58,011 nucleotides of DNA from assembly GCA_937996235.1 (NCBI GenBank), contig CALKVK010000028.1, forward strand, positions 1 to 58,011, in the 5' to 3' direction. Under the pieces are notes generated by a model. The model searched no databases, was not told the origin of the DNA, and worked only from the letters and a program-made list of their open reading frames with translations. Made by a program: the position numbers and the translations under genes. Below are positions 16,523-25,282 of this stretch, in pieces (within the stretch, counting starts at the first letter, position 1; every line of letters starts with the position of its first letter). This DNA comes from an uncultured bacterium (lineage in GTDB: Bacteria > Planctomycetota > JAJSAM01 > JAJVHW01).

Positions 16523-17911
16523 ATGATGAGCCTGGTCCCGTCGACCCAAGTCCTGCCGCTCCTGGTGTGGACGCCGCTCATGCTCGCGCTCTGCCCGGCG
16601 CTGGGCGCTCGCAGGGTGGTGCTCGGCGCGCTGATCCTCGGCTGGCTGCTCCTGCCGCAGGCGTACTTCGACCTGCCGGGGCTGCCCATGCTCACGAAGC
16701 CCGCGGCGGTGGCGATCGCGGCCGTGTGCTGCCTCTGCGCCTTCGACCTGCACACGCTCGCGACGTTCCGGCCGCGCTGGTTCGACCTGCCGGTGCTCGT
16801 GTTCTGTCTCGTGCCCTTCGCGAGCTCGATCTCGAACGGACTGGGCGCGTGGGACGGCCAGACGCCGGCCTTCGACCACACCGCGCGCTGGGCGGTGCCG
16901 TACCTCGTCGGGCGGCTCTACGGGCGCACCCCGGAAGGGCGCCGCGACATCGTCCGCGTTCTGATCCTCGGCGGGCTCGTCTACGTCCCGCTGTGCCTCT
17001 TCGAGATCCGCATGAGCCCGCAGCTCCACCGGATGGTGTACGGCTACTTCCCGCACCAGTTCGGCCAGACGGTGCGCTGGGGCGGCTGGCGGCCGACCGT
17101 GTTCCTCGACCACGGGCTCGCGGTCGGCATCTTCATGTCGGCGATCGCCGTGGTGCTGGTCTGGCTCGCCGCGAGCGGCGTGTCGCGGACGGTCTTCGGG
17201 CTCCGGACGGGCTGGTGCGCGGCCGTCGTCGTCGTCGTGTCCGTCCTGTGCAAGTCGAGCGGGGCGATCGTGCTGATGCTGCTCGCGCTCGCCGCCCTGT
17301 TCGCGGGACGGCTGCTGCGCACGCGCATCCCGATCGTGGCGCTGCTGCTGTTCGCGCCGATCTACGTCACGCTGCGCGCACCGAACCTCTGGTCGGGCGA
17401 GAGCATGGTCGAGGTCGCGCGCGCGGTGGAGCAGGAGCGCGGCGACTCGCTGGAGATGCGCCTGCGCTCCGAGAACGCGCTGGTGGAAAAGGCGCTCGAG
17501 CAGCCCGTCTTCGGCTGGGGCGGCTGGGGCCGCAACCGTGTCGAGGACGACGACGAGGGACGCAAGGTCGTGACCGACGGGCTGTGGATCATCGTGCTCG
17601 GGAAGTACGGGGCCGTCGGCCTGCTCGCACTGCTCGGGATGCTCGTGCTCGCCCCCGTGCGGTACGCCCGCACGCTGCCCGTCTCGCTGTACACGCACCC
17701 CGCGTTCGCCGAGGGGCCGGCGCTGATGGCCGTCGTGGCGCTCTACGCGGCGGACGCCGTCTTCAACGCGTTCCCGAGTCCGTGCGCGACGCTCGCGTGC
17801 GGGACCCTCGGGAGCGCGGCATTGGCGCTGCCGTCGGACGTCGCACTCCTGCAGCAGCGCCTGCGCCGGCTGATGGCCGCGCGCGCCACACCCGGAGAGG
17901 TGCCGGCATGA
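16523..17911 (+). CDS. O-antigen ligase / Wzy-polymerase-like membrane protein
   Basis: Polytopic inner-membrane protein of 462 residues with about ten to twelve hydrophobic segments, such as VLPLLVWTPLMLALCPALGA and MLLALAALFAGRLL. A large periplasmic loop near residues 290-350 carries ESMVEVARAVEQERGDSLEMRLRSENALVEKALEQPVFGWGGWGRNR. An 'R..E...A......P.FGWG..' segment is characteristic of the WaaL/Wzy O-antigen ligase superfamily. It is expected either to polymerise repeat units or to ligate the finished glycan. The ATG pair at 16523/16526 starts the hydrophobic protein. The stop overlaps the next ATG (ATGA). Confidence 0.82.
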   Translation: MMSLVPSTQVLPLLVWTPLMLALCPALGARRVVLGALILGWLLLPQAYFDLPGLPMLTKPAAVAIAAVCCLCAFDLHTLATFRPRWFDLPVLVFCLVPFASSISNGLGAWDGQTPAFDHTARWAVPYLVGRLYGRTPEGRRDIVRVLILGGLVYVPLCLFEIRMSPQLHRMVYGYFPHQFGQTVRWGGWRPTVFLDHGLAVGIFMSAIAVVLVWLAASGVSRTVFGLRTGWCAAVVVVVSVLCKSSGAIVLMLLALAALFAGRLLRTRIPIVALLLFAPIYVTLRAPNLWSGESMVEVARAVEQERGDSLEMRLRSENALVEKALEQPVFGWGGWGRNRVEDDDEGRKVVTDGLWIIVLGKYGAVGLLALLGMLVLAPVRYARTLPVSLYTHPAFAEGPALMAVVALYAADAVFNAFPSPCATLACGTLGSAALALPSDVALLQQRLRRLMAARATPGEVPA

Positions 17912-18873
17912 GCGTCCCCGAGCGCCTCGTGATCGTGTCGCCGGCGCGCGACGAGGCCGACTACGCGGAGCGCACGCTCGCGTCGGTCGCCGCGCAGACG
18001 CGCCCGCCCGACCTGTGGGTCGTCGTGGACGACGGCTCGAGCGACGCGACGCCGGAGATCCTCGCGCGCTGGTCCGAGCGCCTGCCGTACCTGCGCGTGG
18101 TGCGCCGCGACCAGCGCCCGACGCGCAGCGTCGGTCCCGGGGTCGTGCGCGCGTTCTACGCCGGTCTCGCGACGGTGGACCTCGACGACTTCGCGTACCT
18201 CTGCAAGCTGGACCTCGATCTCGACCTGCCCCCGCGCTACTTCGAGCTGCTGCTCGCGCGCATGGCCGCGGAGCCGCGCGTCGGCACCTGCAGCGGGAAG
18301 CCGTACTTCCCGTCGCCGGGCGGCGCGCTCGTCAGCGAGATGGTGGGGGACGACGTCTCCGCGGGCATGACGAAGCTCTTCCGCACGAGCTGCTTCCGCC
18401 AGATCGGCGGCTTCGTGCGCGAGGTGATGTGGGACGGCATCGACTGCCACCGCTGCCGCATGCTCGGCTGGATCGCGGAGAGCTGGGACGACCCGGACCT
18501 GCGCTTCGTGCACCTGCGCCCGATGGGCTCCAGCCACCGCGGCATCCTGACCGGCCGCATGCGCCACGGCTTCGGGCAGCACTTCATGGGGACCGGCCTC
18601 GGCTTCATGACCGCGAGCGCGGTGTTCCGCATGACGCGTCCGCCGCTCGTCATCGGCGGCCTCGCGATGTGGTGGGGCTTCGTGAGGAGCGCGCTCGCCG
18701 GGAACCCGCGCCTCGAGGACCCCGACTTCCGGCGCTTCCTGCGTGCGTACCAGCGCCGCATGCTGCGCGTCGGGAAGCGCCGCGCGCTCGACGAACTGCA
18801 CGCGGCGGGCGCCGCGCGCTGGGATCCCTCGCGCCCGTCGCCGTGGCCGGACGCGTCCGGGGACGAGACGTGA
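17908..18873 (+). CDS. GT2-family glycosyltransferase
   Basis: 321-residue GT-A enzyme beginning RLVIVSPARDEADYAERTLASVAAQTRPPDLWVVVDDGSSD, the classical GT2 donor site. The metal-binding motif appears as CKLDLDLDLPP, with extra Asp residues where DxD is usual. A Cys/His-rich stretch (DGIDCHRCRMLGW) follows, and a hydrophobic segment near residues 250-270 may anchor it. The ATG overlaps the preceding stop, with GGAGAGG upstream, and the stop overlaps the next GTG, so it is translationally coupled on both sides. The sugar is unknown. Confidence 0.88.
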   Translation: MSVPERLVIVSPARDEADYAERTLASVAAQTRPPDLWVVVDDGSSDATPEILARWSERLPYLRVVRRDQRPTRSVGPGVVRAFYAGLATVDLDDFAYLCKLDLDLDLPPRYFELLLARMAAEPRVGTCSGKPYFPSPGGALVSEMVGDDVSAGMTKLFRTSCFRQIGGFVREVMWDGIDCHRCRMLGWIAESWDDPDLRFVHLRPMGSSHRGILTGRMRHGFGQHFMGTGLGFMTASAVFRMTRPPLVIGGLAMWWGFVRSALAGNPRLEDPDFRRFLRAYQRRMLRVGKRRALDELHAAGAARWDPSRPSPWPDASGDET

Positions 18874-20975
18874 CCGACGCGTCTCCTGCGCCGGCGGGCG
18901 CGAGTTGGAGCTGGCGGGGACGCGGCGAGCTGCTGCCCCTCGCGGCGGCCCTGCTCGCCCGCGCCGCGTGGGGCCTGGCCGTGCCGGTGCAGCCGGTCTC
19001 CGACTGCCGCGCCTACGACACCTTCGCACAGAACATCGCACTCCACGGCGTCTACGGGTGGACCCCCGAGAAGGCGACGGCGTACTGGCCCGTGGGCACG
19101 TCCGCCGTCTACGCGTTCCTCTACCGCGTCTTCGGAGTGCACGCGGCGCCCATCGTCGTCTTCCAGACGCTGCTCGGCGTCGCCACGGTGGCGCTCGCGA
19201 TGGCCGTCGCGCGCCGACTCCTCGGCCGCGTGCCGGCGCTCGCCGCCGGCTGGCTGCTCGCGTGCTGGCCGCTGCTCGTGCAGTTCACGACCGTGCTCGC
19301 GAGCGAGACGCCGTTCAACTTCTGCATGCTGCTCGCGGTGTGGATCGCCGTCGCCTCGGGGTGGCGCCCCGTACCGCGCACCCTCGCCATCGGCCTCGCC
19401 CTCGGCGCCGCGTGCTACGTGCGTCCGACCGCGCTTCTCACCGCGCCGCTGCTGCTCGCCGCCGAGGCGTGGCAGACGCGGCGCTTCGTCCGCGCGGCGG
19501 TGCAGGCGGGCGTGGCGTCGGCGATCGCCGTCGCGCTGCTGCTCCCGTGGTCCTTCCGCAACGAGCGCGAGCTCGGCAGCTTCGTGCTCGTCTCGACGAA
19601 CGCCGGCACGAACTTCTGGATGGGCAACAACCCCGACTCCGACGGCGGCTACATGAAGCTGCCCGAGACGGGCATCGCCGACGAGGTGGGGCGCGACCGG
19701 CACTTCAAGGCGCTCGCGTGGCAGCACATCCGCGAGCACCCGGGGCGCACCGCCGTGCTGTTCGTGCGCAAGCTGGTGCGACTCCACGACCGCGAGACGG
19801 TCGGCGTCTCCTGGAACGAACCCGCGCTCCGCGAGCGTTTCGGCGGCCGTGTCGTCGGTCCGCTCAAGGCGGCGAGCTCGGCGTGGTGGTGGGGTGTGCT
19901 GCTCGCGGCCGGAGTCGGAGTGGTCGTACTCGTCCGGCAGCGTGGCTTCGTCGGCGCCGCCCTGTGCACACCGGTGCTGCTGTGGGGGTACTTCGCGGGC
20001 GTGCATGCGTTCACCGTCGCCGAGGACCGCTACCACGTCGCGTCGAACCCGTACCTCGCGCTGCTCGCGGGCGTGACGATCGCGGGCGCCCTGTCCCGCT
20101 CCGGAGTGCTGCGCCGACCCGCCGCCGCCCCGGCGCGCGCGATCGGCCCCGGCGGGCTCGTGCGGCTGCACGACGTGTGGTTCCAGGACGTCGACGAGGC
20201 GGCGTGCGTGGCGCACGTCGCCGCCGAGGCGGCCGCCGGCCGCGGCGGCTGGGTCGTGACGCCGAACCTCGACATCCTGCGGCGCACCGCCGAGGAGCCC
20301 GACATCCGCGAGCTCGTCGCCGAGGCGGACGTCGTCGTGGCCGACGGGATGCCTCTGATCTGGGCGAGCCGTCTGCAGGGCACGCCGCTCCCGGGGCGCG
20401 TGTGCGGATCGAATCTCGTGCACAGCGTGCCCGCGGCCGCAGCGGCCGCGGGTCTGCGCATCGCGCTCGTCGGCGGCGACCCCGGTGTCGCCGAGGACGC
20501 CGCGCGGCTGCTCTGCGAACGCCACCCGGGGCTCGTCGTCGGCGGCACTCACTGCCCGCCGTTCGGCTTCGAGAAGGACGCGCGCGCGCTGGCGGAACTG
20601 CGCGCCGCGGTCGTCGCGGCGCGGCCGCACATCGTGTTCGTCGCGCTCAGCTTCCCGAAGGGCGAGCGTGTGATCCGCGAACTCCGCCGCGAGCACCCCG
20701 GTGTGTGGTGGATCGGCGTCGGGGTCGCGCTCAGCTTCCTCACCTCGCACGTGCGCCGTGCGCCGCCGCTCCTGCAGAAGCTCGGTCTCGAGTGGACGCA
20801 CCGCCTCGTGCAGGAGCCGGGCAAGCTGTTCCGCCGCTACGTGATCCACGACGCGCCGTTCGCGCTGCTCCTGCTCGCGGGTGCGCTCGTGCGGCGGCTG
20901 CGCCGCCGCGAACTGCGCAGTGCAGGCGGCTCGTCGCCGGCGCGTGCCGAGGGCTCCGTTGCAGAGCGCATCTGA
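18870..20975 (+). CDS. GT39/ArnT-like membrane glycosyltransferase fused to WecG/TagA/CpsF (GT26) domain
   Basis: A 701-residue two-enzyme fusion. Residues 1 to about 430 form a polytopic GT-C module with roughly ten membrane segments. An acidic first loop (PVSDCRAYDTFAQNI) and the periplasmic NAGTNFWMGNNPDSDGGYM are typical of dolichyl-/polyprenyl-phosphate-sugar-dependent PMT/ArnT-type transferases. Residues about 455-680 are a complete GT26 domain: VVTPNLDILRRTAEEPDIREL, ADVVVADGMPLIWASRLQGTP and GRVCGSNLV, then FVALSFPKGERVI and the basic C-terminal region. GT26 enzymes add ManNAcA or similar sugars to polyprenyl-PP intermediates on the cytoplasmic side, whereas GT39 works on the periplasmic side. 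Both neighbours overlap. The fusion frame is continuous, with no internal stop. Confidence 0.85.
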   Translation: MTDASPAPAGASWSWRGRGELLPLAAALLARAAWGLAVPVQPVSDCRAYDTFAQNIALHGVYGWTPEKATAYWPVGTSAVYAFLYRVFGVHAAPIVVFQTLLGVATVALAMAVARRLLGRVPALAAGWLLACWPLLVQFTTVLASETPFNFCMLLAVWIAVASGWRPVPRTLAIGLALGAACYVRPTALLTAPLLLAAEAWQTRRFVRAAVQAGVASAIAVALLLPWSFRNERELGSFVLVSTNAGTNFWMGNNPDSDGGYMKLPETGIADEVGRDRHFKALAWQHIREHPGRTAVLFVRKLVRLHDRETVGVSWNEPALRERFGGRVVGPLKAASSAWWWGVLLAAGVGVVVLVRQRGFVGAALCTPVLLWGYFAGVHAFTVAEDRYHVASNPYLALLAGVTIAGALSRSGVLRRPAAAPARAIGPGGLVRLHDVWFQDVDEAACVAHVAAEAAAGRGGWVVTPNLDILRRTAEEPDIRELVAEADVVVADGMPLIWASRLQGTPLPGRVCGSNLVHSVPAAAAAAGLRIALVGGDPGVAEDAARLLCERHPGLVVGGTHCPPFGFEKDARALAELRAAVVAARPHIVFVALSFPKGERVIRELRREHPGVWWIGVGVALSFLTSHVRRAPPLLQKLGLEWTHRLVQEPGKLFRRYVIHDAPFALLLLAGALVRRLRRRELRSAGGSSPARAEGSVAERI

Positions 20976-22248
20976 CGCGCCTCCGCGCGCCCTCGTGATC
21001 GCCGAGGCCGCGAACCCCGAGTGGGTCAGCGTGCCGCTCGTCGGCTGGTCGCACGCGGCGGCGCTGCTGCGGCACTCCGACGCGCACCTCGTCACGCACG
21101 TGCGGAACGCGGCGGCGATCGAGCGCACCGGACTCGCCCGCGAGCGCTTCACCGCGATCGACTCCGAGCGCGTGGCGGCGCCGCTCTACAAGCTCGGGAC
21201 GCTGCTGCGCGGCGGGAGCAACCGCGCGTGGTCCACGGCGGCGGTGTTCAGCACGCTGTCGTACTACTACTTCGAGCACCTCGTCTGGCGGCGCTTCCGC
21301 GCCGCGCTGCGCGCCGGCGAGTACGACGTCGTGCACCGCGTCACGCCGCTCAGTCCCGCGACCCCCAGCCTGCTCGCGCGGCGCTGCCGGCGGATCGGCG
21401 TGCCGTTCGTCGTCGGACCGCTGAACGGCGGCGTGCCGTGGCCCCGGGCGTACGCGGCGGAGCGCAGGCGCGAGGGCGAGTGGTTGAACGCGCTGCGCGG
21501 ACTCCACCGCCTGATGCCGGGCTCCCGCAGCATGCGGCGCGACGCGGCGGCGCTGATCGTCGGATCGCGCACCACGCTGGCGGAGATCCCCGAGACCTAC
21601 CGCGACAAGTGCGTCTACTGCGTCGAGAACGCCGTCGATCCGGGGCGCTTCGCGGTCCCGCGCGCGCGCCCGGCCGGGCGGCCGCTGCGCGTCGTGTTCG
21701 TGGGCCGGCTCGTGCCGCTCAAGTGCGTGGACGTGCTGCTCGAGGCCGTCGCGCCGGCGGTGCGCGACGGGCGCATCGTCGTGGACGTGTTCGGCGACGG
21801 CCCGGAGCGTCCGGCTCTCGAGCGGCTCGTCGCGGAGCTCGGCATCGGCGCCGGGGCGCGACTGCGCGGCTGGGTGCAGCACGAGGACCTGCCGGCGGAA
21901 CTCGTCCAGGCCGACGTGCTCGCGTTCCCGAGCATCCGCGAGTTCGGCGGGGGCGTGGTGCTCGAGGCGATGGCGCTCGGACTCGCGCCGGTCGTCGTCG
22001 ACTACGGCGGACCGGCCGAACTCGTCGATGACTCCACGGGCGTGCGGGTCCCGCTCGCGGAGCGCGCGTCGCTCGTGGCGGCGTTCCGCACGGCGCTCGA
22101 GGCGCTCGCGGCGGAGCCCGTGCGCGCCGATGAACTCGGTGCGAGGGCGCGCGAACGCGTCCTCGCCGAGTTCACCTGGGACGCGAAGGCGCAGCGCACG
22201 CTCGAGGTGTACCGATGGGTGACGGGCCGGCGGGAGTCGCGGCCGTGA
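20959..22248 (+). CDS. GT4-family glycosyltransferase
   Basis: GT-B-fold retaining glycosyltransferase of about 429 residues. The C-terminal half has RVVFVGRLVPLKCVDVLLEAV, VFGDGPERPALERL and the nucleotide-sugar-binding E-x7-E region (FGGGVVLEAMALGLAPVVVDYGGPAELV). The N-terminal half contains YDVVHRVTPLSPATPSLLARR and GPLNGGVPWPR. The start is uncertain: I chose TTG at 20959 because GAGGG lies 5 bases upstream and the overlap with the preceding gene fits the operon style. A GTG at 20995, directly before the first beta-strand (VIAEA), is the main alternative. It would add one sugar to the lipid-linked glycan. Confidence 0.85.
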   Translation: MQSASDAPPRALVIAEAANPEWVSVPLVGWSHAAALLRHSDAHLVTHVRNAAAIERTGLARERFTAIDSERVAAPLYKLGTLLRGGSNRAWSTAAVFSTLSYYYFEHLVWRRFRAALRAGEYDVVHRVTPLSPATPSLLARRCRRIGVPFVVGPLNGGVPWPRAYAAERRREGEWLNALRGLHRLMPGSRSMRRDAAALIVGSRTTLAEIPETYRDKCVYCVENAVDPGRFAVPRARPAGRPLRVVFVGRLVPLKCVDVLLEAVAPAVRDGRIVVDVFGDGPERPALERLVAELGIGAGARLRGWVQHEDLPAELVQADVLAFPSIREFGGGVVLEAMALGLAPVVVDYGGPAELVDDSTGVRVPLAERASLVAAFRTALEALAAEPVRADELGARARERVLAEFTWDAKAQRTLEVYRWVTGRRESRP

Positions 22249-23651
22249 GCGCAGCGGAGCAGGCGCCTCCGGTCGCGCGCCCGCCCTCGGCCGGGCCCGA
22301 CCTGCGCAAACAGGCCGTGCGCGGCACGGCCTGGACCACGTTCGGATACGGAGCGTCCTACGCGCTGCGGTTCGCGGGCACGCTGGTCCTGACGCGGCTC
22401 CTCGAGAAGGAGCTGTTCGGACTGAACACGTTCCTGATGACGGTCACCGTCGGCATCAAGCTGTTCACCGACGTCGGCATCGGCGTGAGCATCGTGCAGC
22501 ATCCGCGGGGCGAAGAGCGCACGTTCCTCGACACCGCGTGGACGATCCAGGTGATCCGCGGCCTCGCGATCTGGCTGATCGCGCTCGTCCTCGCGTGGCC
22601 GATCGCGACGCTGTGGGAGGAGCCGCGACTCGTCACGCTGCTCCCGGTGGTTGCGCTCACGGCCGTGTTCGACGGCCTCGGCTCCACGTCGCTCTCCGTC
22701 CTCAACCGGCGTCTGGCACTCGGCCGCCTGGCGCTCTTCGACCTCTGGACGCAGTGGGTCGGGCTCATCGGCACGTGCGTGCTCGCGGCCGTGTGGCCGA
22801 CGATCTGGGCGCTCGTCCTCGGCTTCGTCGCGACCTCCGCGCTGCGCTGCGTCGCGAGCCACCTCATGCTCCCCGGACCGCGCGACCGCCTGCGCTTCGA
22901 CAAGGACGTGGCGCGCGAGATCGCCAGCGTCGGCCGCTGGATCCTCTTCGCCACCGCGATGACGTTCCTCTCGAACCAGTCGGACCGCCTGCTGCTCGGC
23001 AAGCTGTTCGGCGTCGGTGCGCTGCTCGGCGTGTACGGCGTCGCGTGCCAGGCCGCGGACATCCCGCGCACCGTGCTCGCGCGCTTCAAGGGCCAGGTGA
23101 TGTTCCCCGTCATCTCGCGCTTCGTGGAGCGGCCGCGCGAGGAACTGCGCGCGAAGCTCTTGGCGAAGAGGCGGCTGCTCCTCTTCGCGCTGATGGCGGG
23201 CACGGCGGGCCTCACGCTGACGGGCGACTGGGTGGTGGAGCTGCTCTTCGAGCCGAAGTGGCACGACGCGGCCTGGATGCTGCCGCTCCTCGCGATCGGC
23301 ATCTGGCCGCGCATCCTCGGGCTCACCATCGACCCCGTGCTCTACGCGCTCGGGAAGCCGAAGTTCGTGGCGTTCGGAAACCTCGCGAAGGTCGTGTACA
23401 TGATCGTGGTGCTGCCTCTCGCCACCTGGCGCTTCGGCGTGCTCGGCGCGATGGTCGCGATCGCGCTGAACGACCTGCCGTACTACGTCGCGGTGGCCGT
23501 CGGCGTGCGGCGCGAGCGCGTCTCCGGGCTGCGCCAGGACCTCGCGCACACGCTGCTGCTGGTCGTCGTGCTCGCAGCGCTGATCGGGGCGCGCGTCGCG
23601 CTCGGTCTCGGCGTGCCCGGCGTCGCCGCGTGGCAGGCGAGCACGCTGTGA
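22245..23651 (+). CDS. Wzx-like oligosaccharide flippase (MATE/MOP superfamily)
   Basis: Polytopic protein of about 468 residues with some twelve to fourteen hydrophobic segments. The Wzx/RfbX-type N-terminus is QAVRGTAWTTFGYGASYALRFAGTLVLTRLLEKELFGL, with later FGVGALLGVYGVACQAADIPRTV. It should move undecaprenyl-linked repeat units across the inner membrane for the polymerase at 16523. The GTG at 22245 overlaps the previous stop (GTGA). An in-frame ATG at 22215 with its own GAGG is the alternative and would add 10 residues. Confidence 0.87.
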   Translation: MSAAEQAPPVARPPSAGPDLRKQAVRGTAWTTFGYGASYALRFAGTLVLTRLLEKELFGLNTFLMTVTVGIKLFTDVGIGVSIVQHPRGEERTFLDTAWTIQVIRGLAIWLIALVLAWPIATLWEEPRLVTLLPVVALTAVFDGLGSTSLSVLNRRLALGRLALFDLWTQWVGLIGTCVLAAVWPTIWALVLGFVATSALRCVASHLMLPGPRDRLRFDKDVAREIASVGRWILFATAMTFLSNQSDRLLLGKLFGVGALLGVYGVACQAADIPRTVLARFKGQVMFPVISRFVERPREELRAKLLAKRRLLLFALMAGTAGLTLTGDWVVELLFEPKWHDAAWMLPLLAIGIWPRILGLTIDPVLYALGKPKFVAFGNLAKVVYMIVVLPLATWRFGVLGAMVAIALNDLPYYVAVAVGVRRERVSGLRQDLAHTLLLVVVLAALIGARVALGLGVPGVAAWQASTL

Positions 23652-24532
23652 GCGCGTCGCCGCCGCCGCTGTTCCTCATCGGCGCCGCGAAGGCGGGCAC
23701 GACGACGCTCGCGCGTCGCCTCGGCGCGCTGCCCGCGTTCCGGCTCTCCGACCCGAAGGAGCCGGAGTTCTTCTCGCACGACGCGAACTTCGCGCAGGGT
23801 CTCGCGCGCTACGCAGAGTGCTTCGCGGGCGCGCGCCCGGACCAGGTTCTGCTCGACGCGTCCACCGCGTACACGCGCTCGCCGCAGCACCCGCTCGCCG
23901 CCGGGCGCATCCACGCCCACCGCCCGGACGCCCGCCTCGTCTACCTGCTGCGGCACCCCGTCGACCGCGCGTACTCGCACTTCGTGCACCGCCACACGAA
24001 GGAGCTCCATCCCGGTCGCGACTTCGACCGCGACTTCGAGGCGCACGTCGCGACCGACCCGATGTGCGTGGACTCGAGCGACTACCACCTCCAGATCCAG
24101 GCGTACCTCGCGCACTTCCCGCGCGAGGCGCTGCTCGTCCTCTTCACGCACGACCTCGACGCCGACCCGGTCGCGGTCGTGCGCACCGTGTGCGCGTTCG
24201 CCGGAGTGCCGGACGCCGGCGCCGAGGAGCTCTCGGAGGGCCGCGAGAACGTGGCGTCGGAGTTCCTGGAGTCGCGCGTGCGGATGCGCCTCACGGGGCG
24301 CGTGCGCCGTCTGCCGGGCGCGCGCACGCTCCTGGCCGCGCTGCCGCGCCCGCTCAAGGAGCGCGTGTACGGGGCGCTGCGCAGCTCGCCGCTCGGGCGC
24401 GGTGCGCGGGCGGGTCTGACGCCGCCGCCCCTCTCGCCCGAGGCGCGCGCGCGGCTGCTCGCGCGCTACGAGCCGTGCACGCGGTTCGTGGAGGAGTTCA
24501 CGGGGCGCGCGCTGCCCGAGTGGCGGCGGTGA
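23648..24532 (+). CDS. PAPS-dependent sulfotransferase
   Basis: 294-residue cytosolic sulfotransferase-fold enzyme. The 5'-phosphosulfate-binding loop is LIGAAKAGTTTLARRL at the N-terminus. The 3'-phosphate-binding segment is LVYLLRHPVDRAYSHFVH, with the family Arg and Ser. EPEFFSHD and the later LSEGRENVASEF match bacterial heparan-type N-/O-sulfotransferases. It ends the plus-strand glycosyltransferase run, so the likely acceptor is the exported polysaccharide or its lipid-linked precursor, giving a sulfated polymer. No PAPS synthesis genes are in the window. The GTG start overlaps the flippase stop. Confidence 0.88.
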   Translation: MSASPPPLFLIGAAKAGTTTLARRLGALPAFRLSDPKEPEFFSHDANFAQGLARYAECFAGARPDQVLLDASTAYTRSPQHPLAAGRIHAHRPDARLVYLLRHPVDRAYSHFVHRHTKELHPGRDFDRDFEAHVATDPMCVDSSDYHLQIQAYLAHFPREALLVLFTHDLDADPVAVVRTVCAFAGVPDAGAEELSEGRENVASEFLESRVRMRLTGRVRRLPGARTLLAALPRPLKERVYGALRSSPLGRGARAGLTPPPLSPEARARLLARYEPCTRFVEEFTGRALPEWRR

Positions 24533-24548
24533 CCGCGCCGCCGCGGAC

Positions 24549-25130
24549 TCAGGCCGGCGTGCGGTCGCGGCGCTGCCGTACGTACTGCGTGAGCACGTGG
24601 ATCAGGCTCTGATGCGCGTCCTCGGCGATGCCGTAGTTGTCGACCGGCACCCAGAGCACGATGTCGGCGATCTCGCGCAGGCGGCCGCCGCGGAACCCCA
24701 CGAACGCGATCGTCGGGACCCCGCGCGACGTCGCGTACTCGCAGGCCCGCACCACGTTCGGCGAGTTGCCGCTCGAGCTCACGAGCAGCACCGCGTCGCC
24801 GTCCTTCATGTAGTACTCGAGCTGCCGCGCGAAGACGTCCTCGTAGGCGAAGTCGTTGGCGAGCGCGGTCAGCATCGGCCCGTTCGACGCGAGCGACACC
24901 GAACGCAACGGCGCGTGGCCGTCGACGTGGGTGCCCTTCGTCGTGTCGCAGGTCGTGTGGTCGCTGATGGCCGCGCTGCCGCCGTTGCCCGCGACCCAGA
25001 GCGTGCCGCCGCTCGCGGCGAGGCCGTCCAGCACGGCCAGGACGCGCTCGAGCGGCGCCTTGTCGAACTGGAGGAGCGTCTCGGCGAAGCGCCGGTAGTA
25101 GTCGTCGACGAACGCGCGGAACTCGCTCAT
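24549..25130 (-). CDS. gmhA: Sedoheptulose-7-phosphate isomerase (SIS domain)
   Basis: 193-residue SIS-fold protein of the GmhA type, converting sedoheptulose 7-phosphate to D-glycero-D-manno-heptose 7-phosphate. The phosphosugar loop WVAGNGGSAAISDH, VSSSGNSPNVVRA and the terminal His region EDAHQSLIHVL are all present. It lies alone on the minus strand between plus-strand genes, yet the next three heptose steps (kinase, nucleotidyltransferase, phosphatase) are encoded at 26536-28834. The ATG at 25130 has AGGAGG just upstream and a TAGCTT -10-like hexamer at 25167-25162, so it probably has its own promoter. DiaA-type SIS proteins are similar, but the context favours GmhA. Confidence 0.85.
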   Translation of the reverse strand: MSEFRAFVDDYYRRFAETLLQFDKAPLERVLAVLDGLAASGGTLWVAGNGGSAAISDHTTCDTTKGTHVDGHAPLRSVSLASNGPMLTALANDFAYEDVFARQLEYYMKDGDAVLLVSSSGNSPNVVRACEYATSRGVPTIAFVGFRGGRLREIADIVLWVPVDNYGIAEDAHQSLIHVLTQYVRQRRDRTPA

Positions 25131-25282
25131 CCGGTCCTCCTGGGCCCGAACGCCCGGCGCGAAGCTAGCGTCGGCGCGGCGGAGCGCCACCGGAACGCCG
25201 TGCGCGGTTGCAGTCGGCCGGCCCGCCCGGCCGATGTACGGGGCGGGGGAGGGCGCGGCTCACGCCGCCCGGGACCGAGCGC

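Noticed and set aside
12373..16881. Very long open frame on the minus strand (about 1500 codons), and similar long antisense frames opposite bamA, the TPR gene and the NRPS
   Set aside because: They mirror real genes in GC-rich DNA where stop codons are rare. They run across a terminator and intergenic sequence, show low-complexity Arg/Ala/Pro composition and have no recognisable motif.
24549..25130. DiaA replication initiator-associated SIS protein
   Set aside because: The SIS fold would allow it, but hddA, an hddC-like gene and gmhB lie close by, so GmhA is the better reading.
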